A stretch of DNA of 64,000 bases from Pseudomonas sp. B21-028 (GTDB taxonomy: Bacteria; Pseudomonadota; Gammaproteobacteria; Pseudomonadales; Pseudomonadaceae), in assembly GCF_024749045.1 (NCBI RefSeq), contig NZ_CP087184.1, forward strand, positions 4,960,001-5,024,000. Direction: 5' to 3'. Position numbers and translations under genes: made by a program. Positions 50,595 through 60,887 of this stretch are shown here, piece by piece. The notes beneath the pieces are model-generated. The model did not search any database. It was not told where the DNA came from and worked only from the letters and a program-made list of their open reading frames with translations. Position 1 is the first letter of the stretch, and every line of letters starts with the position of its first letter.

Positions 50595-51575
50595 CTAACC
50601 CCGCTCGGCCGGCACCGACGACAATTCGAACGGGCTGCTGCTGCGTCGCTGGTTGCGGTCTTCCCGCGGCGTGGCGCCGAAGAAGTTGCGGTAGGCGCTG
50701 GAGAAGTGCGGCCCCGAGGAGAAACCACAGGACAAACCGATCTGGATGATGGATTTGCTGGTCTGCATCAGCATCTGCCGGGCCTTGTTCAGGCGCAGCT
50801 CCAGGTAATACTGGCTCGGCACGCGGTTGAGGTATTGCTTGAAGATCCGCTCCAGTTGCCGGCGGGATACGCACACGTGCTGGGCGATTTCATCGGTGGT
50901 CAGCGGTTCTTCGATGTTGGCCTCCATCAGCAACACCGCCTGGGTGAGCTTCGGATGGCTGGAGCCGAGGCGATTCTGCAACGGGATGCGCTGGCGTTCG
51001 CCACCCTCACGGATGCGCTCGACCACCAGCTCTTCCGACACTGCCCCGGCCAGTTCCGCGCCGTGATCGCGCGACAGTACCGCCAGCAGCAGGTCGAGCA
51101 CCGACATGCCACCGCAGGCCGTCAGGCGGTCGCGATCCCAGTCGAACAAATGGCTGGTGGCGATGACCTTGGGGAAACGCTCGGAGAAATCGTCCTGCCA
51201 GCGCCAGTGCACGGCGGCGCGGTAACCGTCGAGCAAGCCCAATTGAGCCAGCGGATAGACACCGGCCGACAGGCCACCAATCACACAACCGGCACGCACC
51301 AGTTGCTTGAGCGCGCTGCTCAGGTTGGAGGCCAGCGCAGCCGGTGGTTCATCAGCCAACAGGAACAGCTTCTGGAGGCCTTCGAGCTTGCCTGCCCAGG
51401 GTTCGCCGGGTAATTGCCAGGCACCCTCGCCCGCCGGTTCGGCCTGCAGAAACGAAAGCTCGTAGACCACCTCCGGATGCACGCGCTGAGCGACACGCAA
51501 GGCCTCCTCTGCCAGCGCCAGCGTCAAGGCTTTAGTGCTGGGCCAAATCAGGAAACCAATTCGATGGGCAGTCAT
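50595..51575 (-). CDS. argR: AraC-family arginine regulator ArgR
   Basis: 326 residues. The N-terminal ~190 residues have the GATase1/DJ-1-like sensor fold (AGCVIGGLSAGVYPLAQLGL and LTACGGMSVLDLLLAVL), and the C-terminal ~100 residues form the double AraC HTH (IAQHVCVSRRQLERIFKQYL and IIQIGLSCGFSSGPHFSSAYR). It activates the aru operon and regulates aot with arginine as effector. It is the last gene of the aot transcript and faces the aru operon on the same strand. Confidence 0.95.
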   Translation of the reverse strand: MTAHRIGFLIWPSTKALTLALAEEALRVAQRVHPEVVYELSFLQAEPAGEGAWQLPGEPWAGKLEGLQKLFLLADEPPAALASNLSSALKQLVRAGCVIGGLSAGVYPLAQLGLLDGYRAAVHWRWQDDFSERFPKVIATSHLFDWDRDRLTACGGMSVLDLLLAVLSRDHGAELAGAVSEELVVERIREGGERQRIPLQNRLGSSHPKLTQAVLLMEANIEEPLTTDEIAQHVCVSRRQLERIFKQYLNRVPSQYYLELRLNKARQMLMQTSKSIIQIGLSCGFSSGPHFSSAYRNFFGATPREDRNQRRSSSPFELSSVPAERG

Positions 51576-51688
51576 GGCGGGCGATCCGAAACGAAAACAG
51601 TGTTAAAGCCAAAAGCGGCTGCAACCAAATTAGACCATCTGGCACGTGGTGCGCAGCATGACCCAAATCAGGTGCGTAACGGGAGCAA

Positions 51689-52453
51689 TTACTTGAGGCT
51701 GCCCGAAAGAAATTGTTGCAGGCGCTCCGATTGCGGATTGACCAGCACTTCACGCGGGTTACCGCTTTCTTCGACAATGCCTTTGTGCAGGAACACCAGT
51801 TGGTTCGACACCTCGCGGGCAAAGCCCATTTCGTGGGTCACCACCACCATGGTCCGGCCTTCCAGGGCCAGGGCCTGCATCACCTTGAGCACGTCGCCTA
51901 CCAGTTCCGGGTCGAGGGCCGACGTCGGCTCGTCGAACAACATGACTTCCGGCTCCATCGCCAGCGCCCGGGCAATTGCCACGCGCTGCTGCTCGCCGCC
52001 GGACATGTGGCCCGGATAAGCGTCCTTGCGATGGGCCACGCCCACTTTGTTCAGGTAATGCTCGGCCTTCTCGCGGGCTTCGGCCTTGGCGACGCCCAAC
52101 ACATGCACTGGCGCTTCCATGATGTTTTCCAGCGCGGTCATGTGGGACCACAGGTTGAAATGCTGGAACACCATCGACAGCCGCGAACGCATGCGTTGCA
52201 GTTGCTTGGGGTCCGCGGCCTTCAACGCGCCATCCTTGTTGGCCACCAGCTTCAGCTCTTCGTTGTTGAGCAGAATCTTGCCGGCATGGGGTTGCTCAAG
52301 CAGGTTGATGCAGCGCAGGAAGGTACTTTTGCCGGAGCCACTGGAGCCGATGATGCTGATCACATCGCCAGCGGCGGCCTTCAGGGACACGCCCTTGAGC
52401 ACTTCGTGACTGCCATAGCGTTTATGCAGGTCTTGGACTTCGAGCTTGTACAT
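51689..52453 (-). CDS. aotP: Arginine/ornithine ABC transporter ATPase AotP
   Basis: 254 residues from MYKLEVQDLHKRYGSHEVLK. Walker A GSSGSGKST, signature HMSGGEQQRVAIARALA and Walker B VMLFDEPTSALDPE are intact. It powers uptake of arginine and ornithine with AotQ and AotM. The gene follows aotM after 56 bp; the small aotO gene found at this place in P. aeruginosa is absent. Confidence 0.94.
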   Translation of the reverse strand: MYKLEVQDLHKRYGSHEVLKGVSLKAAAGDVISIIGSSGSGKSTFLRCINLLEQPHAGKILLNNEELKLVANKDGALKAADPKQLQRMRSRLSMVFQHFNLWSHMTALENIMEAPVHVLGVAKAEAREKAEHYLNKVGVAHRKDAYPGHMSGGEQQRVAIARALAMEPEVMLFDEPTSALDPELVGDVLKVMQALALEGRTMVVVTHEMGFAREVSNQLVFLHKGIVEESGNPREVLVNPQSERLQQFLSGSLK

Positions 52454-52509
52454 GCGGTCGGTTCTCACAAAACGTCATTCGTTGGGCAGTCGATCGGGTC
52501 GACGCGTTA

Positions 52510-53208
52510 TCAGTGCTTGCGCGGGGCCAGGTAACTCAGCCAGCGACGCTCGGCCAGCTTGAACAGGCGCACCAGGATGAAGGTCAGGCACAGGTAGAAC
52601 ACCCCGGCCGTGATGTAAGCCTCGAACGGCAGGTAATACTGGGCGTTCACCGTGCGCGCGGCACCGGTGATGTCGATCAGGGTCACGATGGAGGCCAGAC
52701 TGGTGGTCTGCAGCATCATGATCACTTCGTTGCTGTATTGCGGCAGCGCCCGGCGCAGGGCCGATGGCAACAGGATCCGGCGATACAGCGTGAAGCGCGA
52801 CATGCCCATGGCCTTGGCCGCCTCGATCTCGCCATTGGGCGTGGCCCGCAGGCTGCCGGCGATGATTTCGGCGGTGTAGGCGCTGGTGTTGATAGCGAAC
52901 GCGAGACAGGCACAGAACGTTGCGCTGGACAGCCACGGCCAGAGGACGCTCTCGCGCACGAATTCGAACTGCGCCAACCCGTAGTAGATCAGGAACAGCT
53001 GCACCAGCATCGGTGTGCCGCGAATCACGTAGGTATAGAGCCAGGCCGTCATGTTCACGACCGGCTGCTTGGACACCCGCATCAGCCCCAGGGGCAGCGC
53101 CGCCAACAAACCGAAAAACAGCGACAGCGCCAGCAACTTCAGAGTGGTCAGCAGACCGCCGAAGTACAGCGGCAAGGCTTCATAGATGACGTTGTAGTCG
53201 AAGATCAT
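52510..53208 (-). CDS. aotM: Arginine/ornithine ABC transporter permease AotM
   Basis: 232 residues, an integral permease with about five membrane segments and the cytoplasmic EAA loop (AAKAMGMSRFTLYRRILLPSA). Forms a heterodimeric channel with AotQ. Its start overlaps the aotQ stop by 4 bp. Confidence 0.94.
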   Translation of the reverse strand: MIFDYNVIYEALPLYFGGLLTTLKLLALSLFFGLLAALPLGLMRVSKQPVVNMTAWLYTYVIRGTPMLVQLFLIYYGLAQFEFVRESVLWPWLSSATFCACLAFAINTSAYTAEIIAGSLRATPNGEIEAAKAMGMSRFTLYRRILLPSALRRALPQYSNEVIMMLQTTSLASIVTLIDITGAARTVNAQYYLPFEAYITAGVFYLCLTFILVRLFKLAERRWLSYLAPRKH

Positions 53209-53894
53209 AGATCAGCCGCCCTTACGCCTACCGAGTAGCGCTTCTCAACGTGACGCAATGCCAGCAACGAGACGCTGGTGATCACCAGGTACATCGCCGC
53301 CACTGCCAGGAAGAAGGTGAAAGGCTCACGGGTGGCATCCGCCGCCTGCTTGGCCTTGAACATCATGTCTTGCAGGCCCACCACCGAGATCAACGCGGTC
53401 GCCTTGGTCAGCACCAGCCAGTTGTTGGTGAAGCCCGGAATCGCCAGGCGAATCATCTGCGGCACCAGCACCCGGAAGAACACCTGGAACCCGCTCATGC
53501 CATACGCCATGCCCGCCTCGGCCTGCCCCTTTGGGATCGCCATGAACGCACCACGAAAGGTTTCCGACAGGTAGGCACCGAAGATGAAGCCCAGGGTGCC
53601 GATGCCGGCCGCCAGCGGGTTGAGGTCGATGTAGTCGTCATAACCGAGCATCGGCGCCACGCGGTTGAGCAGGTCCTGGCCGCCATAGAAAATCAGCAGG
53701 ATCAGCACCAGGTCGGGAATACCACGAATGACCGTGGAATAAAGGTCACCCAACCACGCCAGCCAGCGCACCGGCGAGAGGCGCAACGCGACACCGATCA
53801 GTCCAAGGACGATGGCCAGGGCCATGGACGACAAGGCGAGCTGAAGCGTCAACCATGCGCCATCGAGGATGACAGCCCCGTAGCCTTTCAACAT
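53205..53894 (-). CDS. aotQ: Arginine/ornithine ABC transporter permease AotQ
   Basis: 229 residues with five predicted membrane segments and the EAA loop (EAGMAYGMSGFQVFFRVLVP). It pairs with AotM. It begins 90 bp after aotJ and is translationally coupled to aotM. Confidence 0.94.
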   Translation of the reverse strand: MLKGYGAVILDGAWLTLQLALSSMALAIVLGLIGVALRLSPVRWLAWLGDLYSTVIRGIPDLVLILLIFYGGQDLLNRVAPMLGYDDYIDLNPLAAGIGTLGFIFGAYLSETFRGAFMAIPKGQAEAGMAYGMSGFQVFFRVLVPQMIRLAIPGFTNNWLVLTKATALISVVGLQDMMFKAKQAADATREPFTFFLAVAAMYLVITSVSLLALRHVEKRYSVGVRAADL

Positions 53895-53984
53895 GATTCA
53901 GGTCCTCGAAAGTGGGATGAAAAAATGGCGCAAACCGCAGGGAGCCTGTTGCTTGCGCCATTTCGCACGAGTGGCGGGACGGTG

Positions 53985-54758
53985 TTACTTGCCGTAGATG
54001 TCGAAGGCGAAGTACTTGTCCTGGATCTGCTTGTACTTACCGTTCTCGCGAATAGCGGCGATGGCGCCATTGATCTTGTCTTTCAAGGCATCGCCCTTGC
54101 GAACCGCGATCCCTACGCCGTCGCCGAAGTATTTGACGTCGGTGAAGGCCGGGCCCACGAATGCGAAGCCTTTGCCGGCGTCGGTCTTCAGGAAACCGTC
54201 ATCCAACAAGGTAGCGTCTGCCAGGGTGCCATCGAGGCGACCGGCGGAGACGTCCAGGTAGATCTCGTTCTGCGAACCGTATGGCTTGATCTCGGCACCC
54301 AGCGGGGCGAGGACTTCACGGGCAAAGCGCTCGTGGATCGAACCACGCTGCACGCCGATGTTCTTGCCCTTGAGCTCGGCCAGGCCATCGCTGACCTGGG
54401 TACCGGCCTTCATCACCAGACGGGCCGGGGTGTTGTAGTACTTGTTGGTGAAGTCCACGGACTTCTTGCGATCTTCAGTGATCGACATGGAGGACAGGAT
54501 CGCGTCGATCTTGCGCACCTTGAGCGCTGGGATCAGGCCGTCGAACTCCTGCTCGACCCACACGCACTTGACCTTCATCTCTTCGCACAGCGCATTGCCG
54601 ATATCGTAGTCGAAACCGACGATGCTGCCGTCCGGGGCTTTCGAGGCAAACGGAGGGTAAGCCGCTTCGATACCGATCTTCAGGGGCTTTTCATCGGCGA
54701 ATGTCGGCAGGGACAGCACGGACAGTGCCAGGGCGCCAAGCAGCACAAGTTTCTTCAT
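53985..54758 (-). CDS. aotJ: Arginine/ornithine-binding periplasmic protein AotJ
   Basis: 257 residues from the ATG at 54758, with GGAG upstream and a signal peptide ([20 protein letters not shown], cleaved after FADE-like Ala). The mature part follows the lysine/arginine-binding family ([20 protein letters not shown]). It captures substrate for AotQMP. First gene of the transporter operon. Confidence 0.94.
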   Translation of the reverse strand: MKKLVLLGALALSVLSLPTFADEKPLKIGIEAAYPPFASKAPDGSIVGFDYDIGNALCEEMKVKCVWVEQEFDGLIPALKVRKIDAILSSMSITEDRKKSVDFTNKYYNTPARLVMKAGTQVSDGLAELKGKNIGVQRGSIHERFAREVLAPLGAEIKPYGSQNEIYLDVSAGRLDGTLADATLLDDGFLKTDAGKGFAFVGPAFTDVKYFGDGVGIAVRKGDALKDKINGAIAAIRENGKYKQIQDKYFAFDIYGK

Positions 54759-55254
54759 CTTGGGACTCCATCGGTAAAGGGCAAAACGGCAGAGTGAGCA
54801 ACAGCCCAATATGCGAATGGGTGGAACGAACGTAGGCGCTGCGTCCTAGGAAGCGGGCGTTTTTATCAACGCAAGCCACGACGAGCGAGTGATCGGCATT
54901 CTAACGACAGGCCCGAAGTCGATATTTCTTCAATGCGACAACAAATTACAGAAGCATCGAGAAAGCGGTTCGAGCACATTGACAGCCCAGCAAATTCATG
55001 CGAAGGCGAAAGAAAGGAAACCAATACACATTGCAAATTGCGGGCCCATTATTCGCAAACCCTTCTAATCCGGCAAGCACAGCATGTCGGCTTATTTTAA
55101 CGAGAAGCTGCGAATGCCCTGAACCGGGGTTCGACGTTTCCCATCGCCTCGGTACGGTGCCTTTGGTTACACATTTCGAAACATCGGTAACGCCGCGAAA
55201 GGTCTGACGCTGAACGTCGATATTTATTCGCAGGAAATGCCACACGCAAAACTC

Positions 55255-55386
55255 GTGGCGAGGGGATTTATCCCCGCTGGGCTGCACAGCAGCCCCAAGA
55301 CGGTTGACTTAATCTGTCTGGCACACCGAGGTGTCAGGGTTTAGGGCCGCTTCGCGCCCCAGCGGGGATAAATCCCCTCGCCACAG
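55255..55386. repeat. Long repeat pair, second copy
   Basis: Nearly the same 130 bp unit as at 50427-50559: GTGGCGAGGGGATTTATCCC at the left, GGGGATAAATCCCCTCGCCA at the right, and a matching interior (GCTGCACAGCAGCCCCA). Confidence 0.87.
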
Positions 55387-55420
55387 AGGCATCCTCACCT
55401 CATGGGAATGCGTTACACAT

Positions 55421-55459
55421 AAAAAAGCCCCGCCCGGCAAACACCGGGCGAGGCTTTCA
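55421..55459 (-). terminator. Terminator of acsA
   Basis: AAAGCCTCGCCCGG-TGTTTG-CCGGGCGGGGCTTT on the minus strand, followed by a T-run, 17 bp after the acsA stop. Confidence 0.9.
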
Positions 55460-55476
55460 GGTGACACGAACCGTCG

Positions 55477-57432
55477 TCAGGCGACGTTCATGGTCTTGTG
55501 CGTCTCGATCAGGTGCGCCACCACACCCGGATCGGCCAACGTGGAGATATCACCCAACCCGTCGTATTCCGCCGTGGCGATCTTGCGCAGGATACGGCGC
55601 ATGATCTTGCCGGAACGGGTCTTCGGCAAACCGGGTGCCCACTGGATGACATCCGGCGAAGCAATCGGACCAATCTCCTTGCGCACCCAGTTCTTCAGCT
55701 CCAGGCGCAGAGCTTCGCTGGTTTCTTCACCGGCATTGAGGGTGACGTAGACATAGATGCCCTGCCCCTTGATATCGTGCGGCACACCGACCACCGCCGC
55801 TTCGGCGACTTTCGGGTGGGCGACCATGGCACTTTCGATCTCGGCGGTGCCCATGCGGTGGCCGGACACGTTGAGCACGTCATCCACCCGACCGGTGATC
55901 CAGTAGTAGCCATCGGCATCGCGGCGCGCACCATCGCCGGTGAAATACATGCCGCTGAAAGTCTTGAAGTAGGTGTCGACGAAACGGTCATGGTCGCCGT
56001 ACAGCGTCCGCGCCTGGCCTGGCCACGAATCGAGGATCACCAGGTTGCCTTCGGCCGCGCCTTCGATCAGGTTGCCGAGGTTATCCACCAGCGCCGGCAC
56101 CACGCCGAAGAACGGACGCGTGGCCGAACCCGGTTTCAACGCCGTGGCACCTGGCAGCGGGCTGATCAGCACGCCACCGGTTTCGGTCTGCCACCAGGTG
56201 TCGACGATCGGGCAACGTTCCTTGCCGACGTTCTTGTAATACCAGTCCCAGGCTTCCGGGTTGATCGGCTCACCCACCGAACCCAGCAGGCGCAGGCTGC
56301 TGCCATCGGCGCCTTCGACGGCCGCGGTACCCGAGGCCATCATCGCGCGGATGGCGGTGGGCGCGGTGTAGAGGATATTGACCTTGTGCTTGTCGATGAC
56401 CTGAGCCACCCGGGTGATGTCCGGGTAGTTCGGCACGCCTTCGAACAGCAGCGTGGTCGCGCCGTTCGCCAGCGGACCGTAGACGATGTAGCTGTGGCCG
56501 GTGACCCAACCGACGTCGGCGGTGCACCAGTAGATCTCGCCCGGCTTGTAGTCGAACACGCGCTCATGGGTCATGGCCGCATACAGCAGGTAGCCGGCCG
56601 TGGTGTGTTGCACGCCCTTTGGCTTGCCGGTGGAACCGGAGGTGTAGAGGATGAACAGCGCTTCTTCAGCGCCCATTTCCTTCGGCGCGCAAACGGTGCC
56701 GGCGACTTTCATCAGGTCTTCGTACCAGATGTCGCGGTGCTGGTTCCACTTGATGTTGCCCGCGGTGCGCTTGCATACGATGACTTTCTGGATGCTGCTG
56801 GTTTCCGGGTTGGTCAGCGCGTCGTCGACGTTGGCCTTGAGCGGAATCTTCTTACCGGCACGAACGCCTTCGTCGGCGGTGATCACCACTTTGGATTTGC
56901 AGTCGATGATGCGACCGGCCAGTGCTTCAGGCGAGAAACCACCGAACACCACCGAGTGAATCGCGCCGATCCGGGTGCAAGCCAACATGGCGACCACGGC
57001 CTCGGGGATCATCGGCATATAGATGGTCACCACATCGCCGCGATGCACGTCCTGGCCGCGCAGGGCGTTGGCGAACTTGCAGACTTCTTCGTGCAGTTCA
57101 CGGTAAGTGATCTTGCGGCTCTCGGCCGGGTCATCGCCCTCCCAGATAATCGCGACCTGATCGCCACGTTCAGCCAGGTGACGGTCGAGGCAGTTGTAGG
57201 AAACGTTCAAGGTGCCGTCGGCAAACCACTTGATATCGACATGGTGATCGTCGAAGGACGTCTGCTTCACCGTAGTGAACGGCTTGATCCAGTCGAGGCG
57301 CTTGGCCTGCTCGCGCCAGAAGCCATCCGGGTTGACCACCGACTGTTGGTACATGGCCTTGTAGGTCGCCTCGTCAGTCAGCGTACTGGCTGCTACCTCG
57401 GGACGAACGGGATACAGAGAAGCCGCACTCAT
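55477..57432 (-). CDS. acsA: Acetyl-CoA synthetase
   Basis: 651 residues from [20 protein letters not shown]; the frame is open 30 codons further. It has the P-loop-like [16 protein letters not shown], the WWQTETGG core, [17 protein letters not shown] and the C-terminal acetylation site [10 protein letters not shown]. It converts acetate to acetyl-CoA through acetyl-AMP. Single gene with its own terminator. Confidence 0.96.
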   Translation of the reverse strand: MSAASLYPVRPEVAASTLTDEATYKAMYQQSVVNPDGFWREQAKRLDWIKPFTTVKQTSFDDHHVDIKWFADGTLNVSYNCLDRHLAERGDQVAIIWEGDDPAESRKITYRELHEEVCKFANALRGQDVHRGDVVTIYMPMIPEAVVAMLACTRIGAIHSVVFGGFSPEALAGRIIDCKSKVVITADEGVRAGKKIPLKANVDDALTNPETSSIQKVIVCKRTAGNIKWNQHRDIWYEDLMKVAGTVCAPKEMGAEEALFILYTSGSTGKPKGVQHTTAGYLLYAAMTHERVFDYKPGEIYWCTADVGWVTGHSYIVYGPLANGATTLLFEGVPNYPDITRVAQVIDKHKVNILYTAPTAIRAMMASGTAAVEGADGSSLRLLGSVGEPINPEAWDWYYKNVGKERCPIVDTWWQTETGGVLISPLPGATALKPGSATRPFFGVVPALVDNLGNLIEGAAEGNLVILDSWPGQARTLYGDHDRFVDTYFKTFSGMYFTGDGARRDADGYYWITGRVDDVLNVSGHRMGTAEIESAMVAHPKVAEAAVVGVPHDIKGQGIYVYVTLNAGEETSEALRLELKNWVRKEIGPIASPDVIQWAPGLPKTRSGKIMRRILRKIATAEYDGLGDISTLADPGVVAHLIETHKTMNVA

Positions 57433-57860
57433 GTTTCTTACCTCGGTGACATAGTTGTTTTTGTATGGTCCCGTTGTAGCCCGGGGCGGGCCTATAGAAC
57501 CATTCGACGATGGTAGTAACAAGTCCCTACAAAATGTCGGTACTAACGTGCACGACCATAATCACAACCATTCCCTGTGGGAGCGAGCCTGCTCGCGATG
57601 ACGCCAGTCAATCCAGAACATATCCAACAGACATGTCTCCAGTTTCTGGCGATTATTACCAAATCAACCAAAAGTCTTTATCAAAACCCGGTCTGTTTGC
57701 ATCCACCCCCGCTCCCTAGAATCCACCCCGCCAACCGGCAAACACGATTGACGCAACACAGCCCCCACGAAGGCCGTTAATCAAACTTCCCAAACCTGCT
57801 CCACACGCAACCCCAAAAAGGTTGCGTGACCCCACTCGACCTCAAGAAAGGTGAAATAAG
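57433..57860. other. Divergent region between acsA and the DUF2790 gene
   Basis: 428 bp with a single REP half at 57575-57601 and a perfect hairpin CACGCAACC/GGTTGCGTG (57804-57812 and 57820-57828, 7 nt loop) just before the DUF2790 gene. No further gene is visible. Confidence 0.5.
57575..57601. repeat. Single REP half-unit
   Basis: CTGTGGGAGCGAGCCTGCTC with the following GCGATG, without an inverse partner nearby. Confidence 0.75.
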
Positions 57861-58124
57861 ATGAAAGCTTTATGGGTCCTGGTCCTCGGCAGCCTCTGCG
57901 CAACGGCGATGGCAGACGAGGCCCCGACCGATGTCGCCCGGCAAAAACCCGCCATTGAGGAGTACACCTACTCCACCCACCTGGACATTGCCAAAATCAT
58001 CTCCATGAGCGCGGTCCCGAATGTCTGCGAAGTAGTCCCGGCGAAGATGGAATACGAAGACTCCAAAGGCCAGCTCCATATCCTGCGCTACAGCGTCATG
58101 GGCAACGGTTGCTCCAACGGCTGA
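57861..58124 (+). CDS. DUF2790 secreted protein
   Basis: 87 residues with a signal peptide (MKALWVLVLGSLCATAMA), the family motif EEYTYSTHLDIAKIISM and two cysteines that may form a disulfide. DUF2790 proteins are small periplasmic proteins of pseudomonads with unclear roles. GAAAGG lies 6 bp before the ATG. A perfect hairpin at 57804-57828 precedes the gene. Confidence 0.9.
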   Translation: MKALWVLVLGSLCATAMADEAPTDVARQKPAIEEYTYSTHLDIAKIISMSAVPNVCEVVPAKMEYEDSKGQLHILRYSVMGNGCSNG

Positions 58125-58610
58125 TCATTACCGCTATTTTCCAGGGCCCGATTCTGATCGGGCCTGGTTGTGTCTGGCGACGTCCAAAACCCTTCCCAAA
58201 CACAACATGTAGTGTAAAAACGCAAAATCAGGTCGTTTTTTGATCAAAAAATCATGCCGTTCGATTCATGCAAAAAAATTCTATAACCGCCAAAGCCTTG
58301 TAAACCCTCGCTCCAACGCGGATACGCCCCCTGCCGTGCCCTCCGTGGGCGATTTCCCCGCACCACGTAGGCAAAAAAGTCCTTATAATGCCGCCTTAAA
58401 CGGGCCTGCAATATTCCCTTACAGGGGATCAAGCCAGCCTGAAGCCCACGCAAAGGCCCCTCGCCTCTTCGCGTTCACCGCCGCTTCAGCACAACCCGTA
58501 CATTTTTCTGTTTATTGCCTGCGTCAGCTGCAAGAAACGATTTTCCAAGATCCACCGCCGCCAGCAGGCCATCACCAGGCTTCTGGCCCTCACGCAGGAG
58601 ACGACACGTC
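58125..58610 (+). promoter_or_regulatory. nrdB upstream region with a candidate NrdR box
   Basis: 486 bp. A weak terminator (CCAGGGCCCGAT/ATCGGGCCTGG, 58141-58167) ends the previous gene. ACACAACATGTAGTGT at 58200-58215 is a 14-of-16 palindrome matching the NrdR box layout. A TATAAT is at 58384-58389. Only one NrdR-like box was found, where two are usual. Confidence 0.55.
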
Positions 58611-59858
58611 ATGCTGAGCTGGGACGAATTCGACAAAGAAGACGGCGAAGTCGCTGTAAAAGGCGCCAACGCCGGCCACGCTTCTGAAGCCAACATGGAC
58701 CGCCTCGACAGCGCCGGCGGTGCCGCCGCGCTCGAAGCCCGCGCCGTGACGGCCAGCGACTCGGCCGCGATCATTCGCGCCAAGGCCGCCCTCGACAAAC
58801 TCGACGTCGCCGAAGGCCTCGCCGAACTCGAAGGCGCCTCCGCCCGTGTCGCCGTCGATGAAAAGCGCATGATCAACTGCCGCGCCGACCTCAACCAGCT
58901 CGTGCCATTCAAATACGACTGGGCCTGGCAGAAGTACCTGGACGGCTGCGCAAACCACTGGATGCCGCAAGAAGTCAACATGACCGCCGACATCGCCCTC
59001 TGGAAAAATCCGGAAGGCCTGACCGACGACGAGCGCCGCATCGTGATGCGCAACCTGGGCTTCTTCTCCACCGCCGACTCCCTGGTCGCCAACAACCTGG
59101 TCCTGGCCGTATACCGCCTGATCACCAACCCGGAATGCCGCCAGTACATCCTGCGCCAGGCCTTCGAAGAGGCGATCCACACCCACGCCTACCAGTACTG
59201 CATCGAATCGCTGGCCATGGATGAAGGTGAAATCTTCAACATGTACCACGAGATCCCATCGGTCGCGAAAAAAGCCGCCTGGGGCCTGAAGTACACCCGT
59301 TCGATCTCCGATCCGAAGTTCGAAACCGGCACCCCGGAAACCGACAAAGAGCTGCTGCGCAACCTGATCGCCTACTACTGCGTCCTGGAAGGCATCTTCT
59401 TCTATTGCGGTTTCACCCAGATCCTCTCCATGGGCCGCCGCAACAAGATGACCGGCGTCGCCGAGCAGTTCCAGTACATCCTGCGCGACGAATCCATGCA
59501 CCTGAACTTCGGCATCGACGTGATCAACCAGATCAAGATCGAAAACCCGCACCTGTGGGACGCCGAGATGAAGGAAGAAGCGACCCAGATGATCCTGCAA
59601 GGTACGCAGCTGGAAATCGAATACGCCCGCGACACCATGCCTCGCGGCGTGCTGGGCATGAACGCGGCGATGATGGAAGACTATCTGAAGTTCATTGCTA
59701 ACCGTCGGTTGTCGCAAATTGGCTTGAAAGAGGAATATCCGGGGACTACGAACCCGTTCCCTTGGATGAGCGAGATCATGGACTTGAAGAAAGAGAAGAA
59801 CTTCTTTGAGACGCGAGTGATTGAGTATCAGACGGGTGGGGCTTTGAGCTGGGATTGA
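58611..59858 (+). CDS. nrdB: Class Ia ribonucleotide reductase, beta (radical) subunit
   Basis: 415 residues from [18 protein letters not shown], preceded by CAGGAG; the frame is open 32 codons further. Iron ligands are seen in [15 protein letters not shown] and in the [12 protein letters not shown] segment; the radical tyrosine lies in the first. It supplies the tyrosyl radical to NrdA, whose gene is not in the window. This length (about 415) and the extra N-terminal ~60 residues are normal for Pseudomonas NrdB. Confidence 0.95.
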   Translation: MLSWDEFDKEDGEVAVKGANAGHASEANMDRLDSAGGAAALEARAVTASDSAAIIRAKAALDKLDVAEGLAELEGASARVAVDEKRMINCRADLNQLVPFKYDWAWQKYLDGCANHWMPQEVNMTADIALWKNPEGLTDDERRIVMRNLGFFSTADSLVANNLVLAVYRLITNPECRQYILRQAFEEAIHTHAYQYCIESLAMDEGEIFNMYHEIPSVAKKAAWGLKYTRSISDPKFETGTPETDKELLRNLIAYYCVLEGIFFYCGFTQILSMGRRNKMTGVAEQFQYILRDESMHLNFGIDVINQIKIENPHLWDAEMKEEATQMILQGTQLEIEYARDTMPRGVLGMNAAMMEDYLKFIANRRLSQIGLKEEYPGTTNPFPWMSEIMDLKKEKNFFETRVIEYQTGGALSWD

Positions 59859-60251
59859 TTCAAGAAATCCTGAGTTGAACCTGTCAGCTAACGCTTAACT
59901 AAAAACCCCGTGAAAACGGGGTTTTTAGCATTTGCAGAATCAACCGTGTTTAACGCTAGAACAGAAACACTACCTTTACCCTACGAAAAACCCAGAATAG
60001 TCCCCCATTGACGCCGTATCTCCTCGTTATCTACTCTTTGTCGCAGGTGCCTAAGAAACGCCCAACGTAGTAGCTAATCGCCGAACAGAATCGCGTACTG
60101 TCACAGGACTTACGCATTCTGTGCAGAGCACTAGCTTGTTGGGATTTTTCTTACATCCTCTACGTCGGGCTCACGCCGCTAACTTCATACGTAGAGGTCG
60201 TTATGCTCACAAAGAATCCATTCTGTTCTCCGCATACCTCGGAGATCGATC
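59859..60251. other. Region after nrdB
   Basis: 393 bp. It starts with the nrdB terminator; the rest contains no supported gene. Confidence 0.5.
59901..59926 (+). terminator. Terminator of nrdB
   Basis: AAAAACCCCGT-GAAA-ACGGGGTTTTT, 43 bp after the stop, works in both directions. Confidence 0.92.
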
Positions 60252-60785
60252 ATGCCTGAAGCCTACATTCCGTCGGTGTTCACCCGCCAAAGCCGACACC
60301 TTCACGCCCTCCTCCTGGAAAACCAACCTTGGTTCTGCGCTCGTGACCTTGGGCGATTGATGGGTGTGCATCTGAATGACCGCATGGTCAGCAAACTGGA
60401 CGAGGACCAGCGACACGTCCTATTAATCCGTTACCACGGACAGCCTGAAAAACGGCTGATGCTCAGCGAATCGGGTGTCTATGCCCTGCTGGTTTACCAC
60501 TACACACCGGGGAATCGCTTGTTGCGGGAGTGGCTGACGCATCAGGTGGTGCCGGCACTGCGAGACGCGCAGGCATCGAGCAATACCGAGCGGCCGATGC
60601 TGAGTGTTTTGGACTGGCCGGAGATGTCCATGAGTTTGCTGCATTGGCAAAACGACGGTTGGATTCGGCTTCGAGATATGCCCTGTCTGTTATTGAATCG
60701 GACGCGAGGTCGGGCGGTGTCGGCAAAGCCATGGTGGCGTAGGTTGCTTGAGGTGTTTCACGTGTCTGGGCATTCGGTTTCCTAG
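60252..60785 (+). CDS. BRO-N domain protein
   Basis: 177 residues. The BRO-N (phage antirepressor) domain covers residues ~8-115: PWFCARDLGRLMGVHLNDRM, LMLSESGVYALLVYH and LREWLTHQVVPALR. The C-terminal part is short and unrecognised. Such proteins come from phages or islands and bind DNA. CGGAG 7 bp before the ATG supports the start. An HNH nuclease gene follows 102 bp on. Confidence 0.88.
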   Translation: MPEAYIPSVFTRQSRHLHALLLENQPWFCARDLGRLMGVHLNDRMVSKLDEDQRHVLLIRYHGQPEKRLMLSESGVYALLVYHYTPGNRLLREWLTHQVVPALRDAQASSNTERPMLSVLDWPEMSMSLLHWQNDGWIRLRDMPCLLLNRTRGRAVSAKPWWRRLLEVFHVSGHSVS

Positions 60786-60887
60786 GAGCATTCCGAGCGA
60801 AGGTTCAGTTTGTTCTGTAGGAGTTTTCGTAGACAGGGGTAATGGCCAGTCAGTATCGTCCGAGGGTTTTCAACCCTCGGCGGCTGT

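Larger units (their letters stand above)
54759..55476. other. Region between aotJ and acsA
   Basis: 718 bp holding the aot promoter area, the long repeat pair at 55255-55386 and the acsA terminator. The segment 54890-55250 contains only short frames without start signals. Confidence 0.5.

Noticed and set aside
55498..57516. A 672-codon frame antisense to acsA
   Set aside because: Same artefact; acsA is unambiguous on the minus strand.
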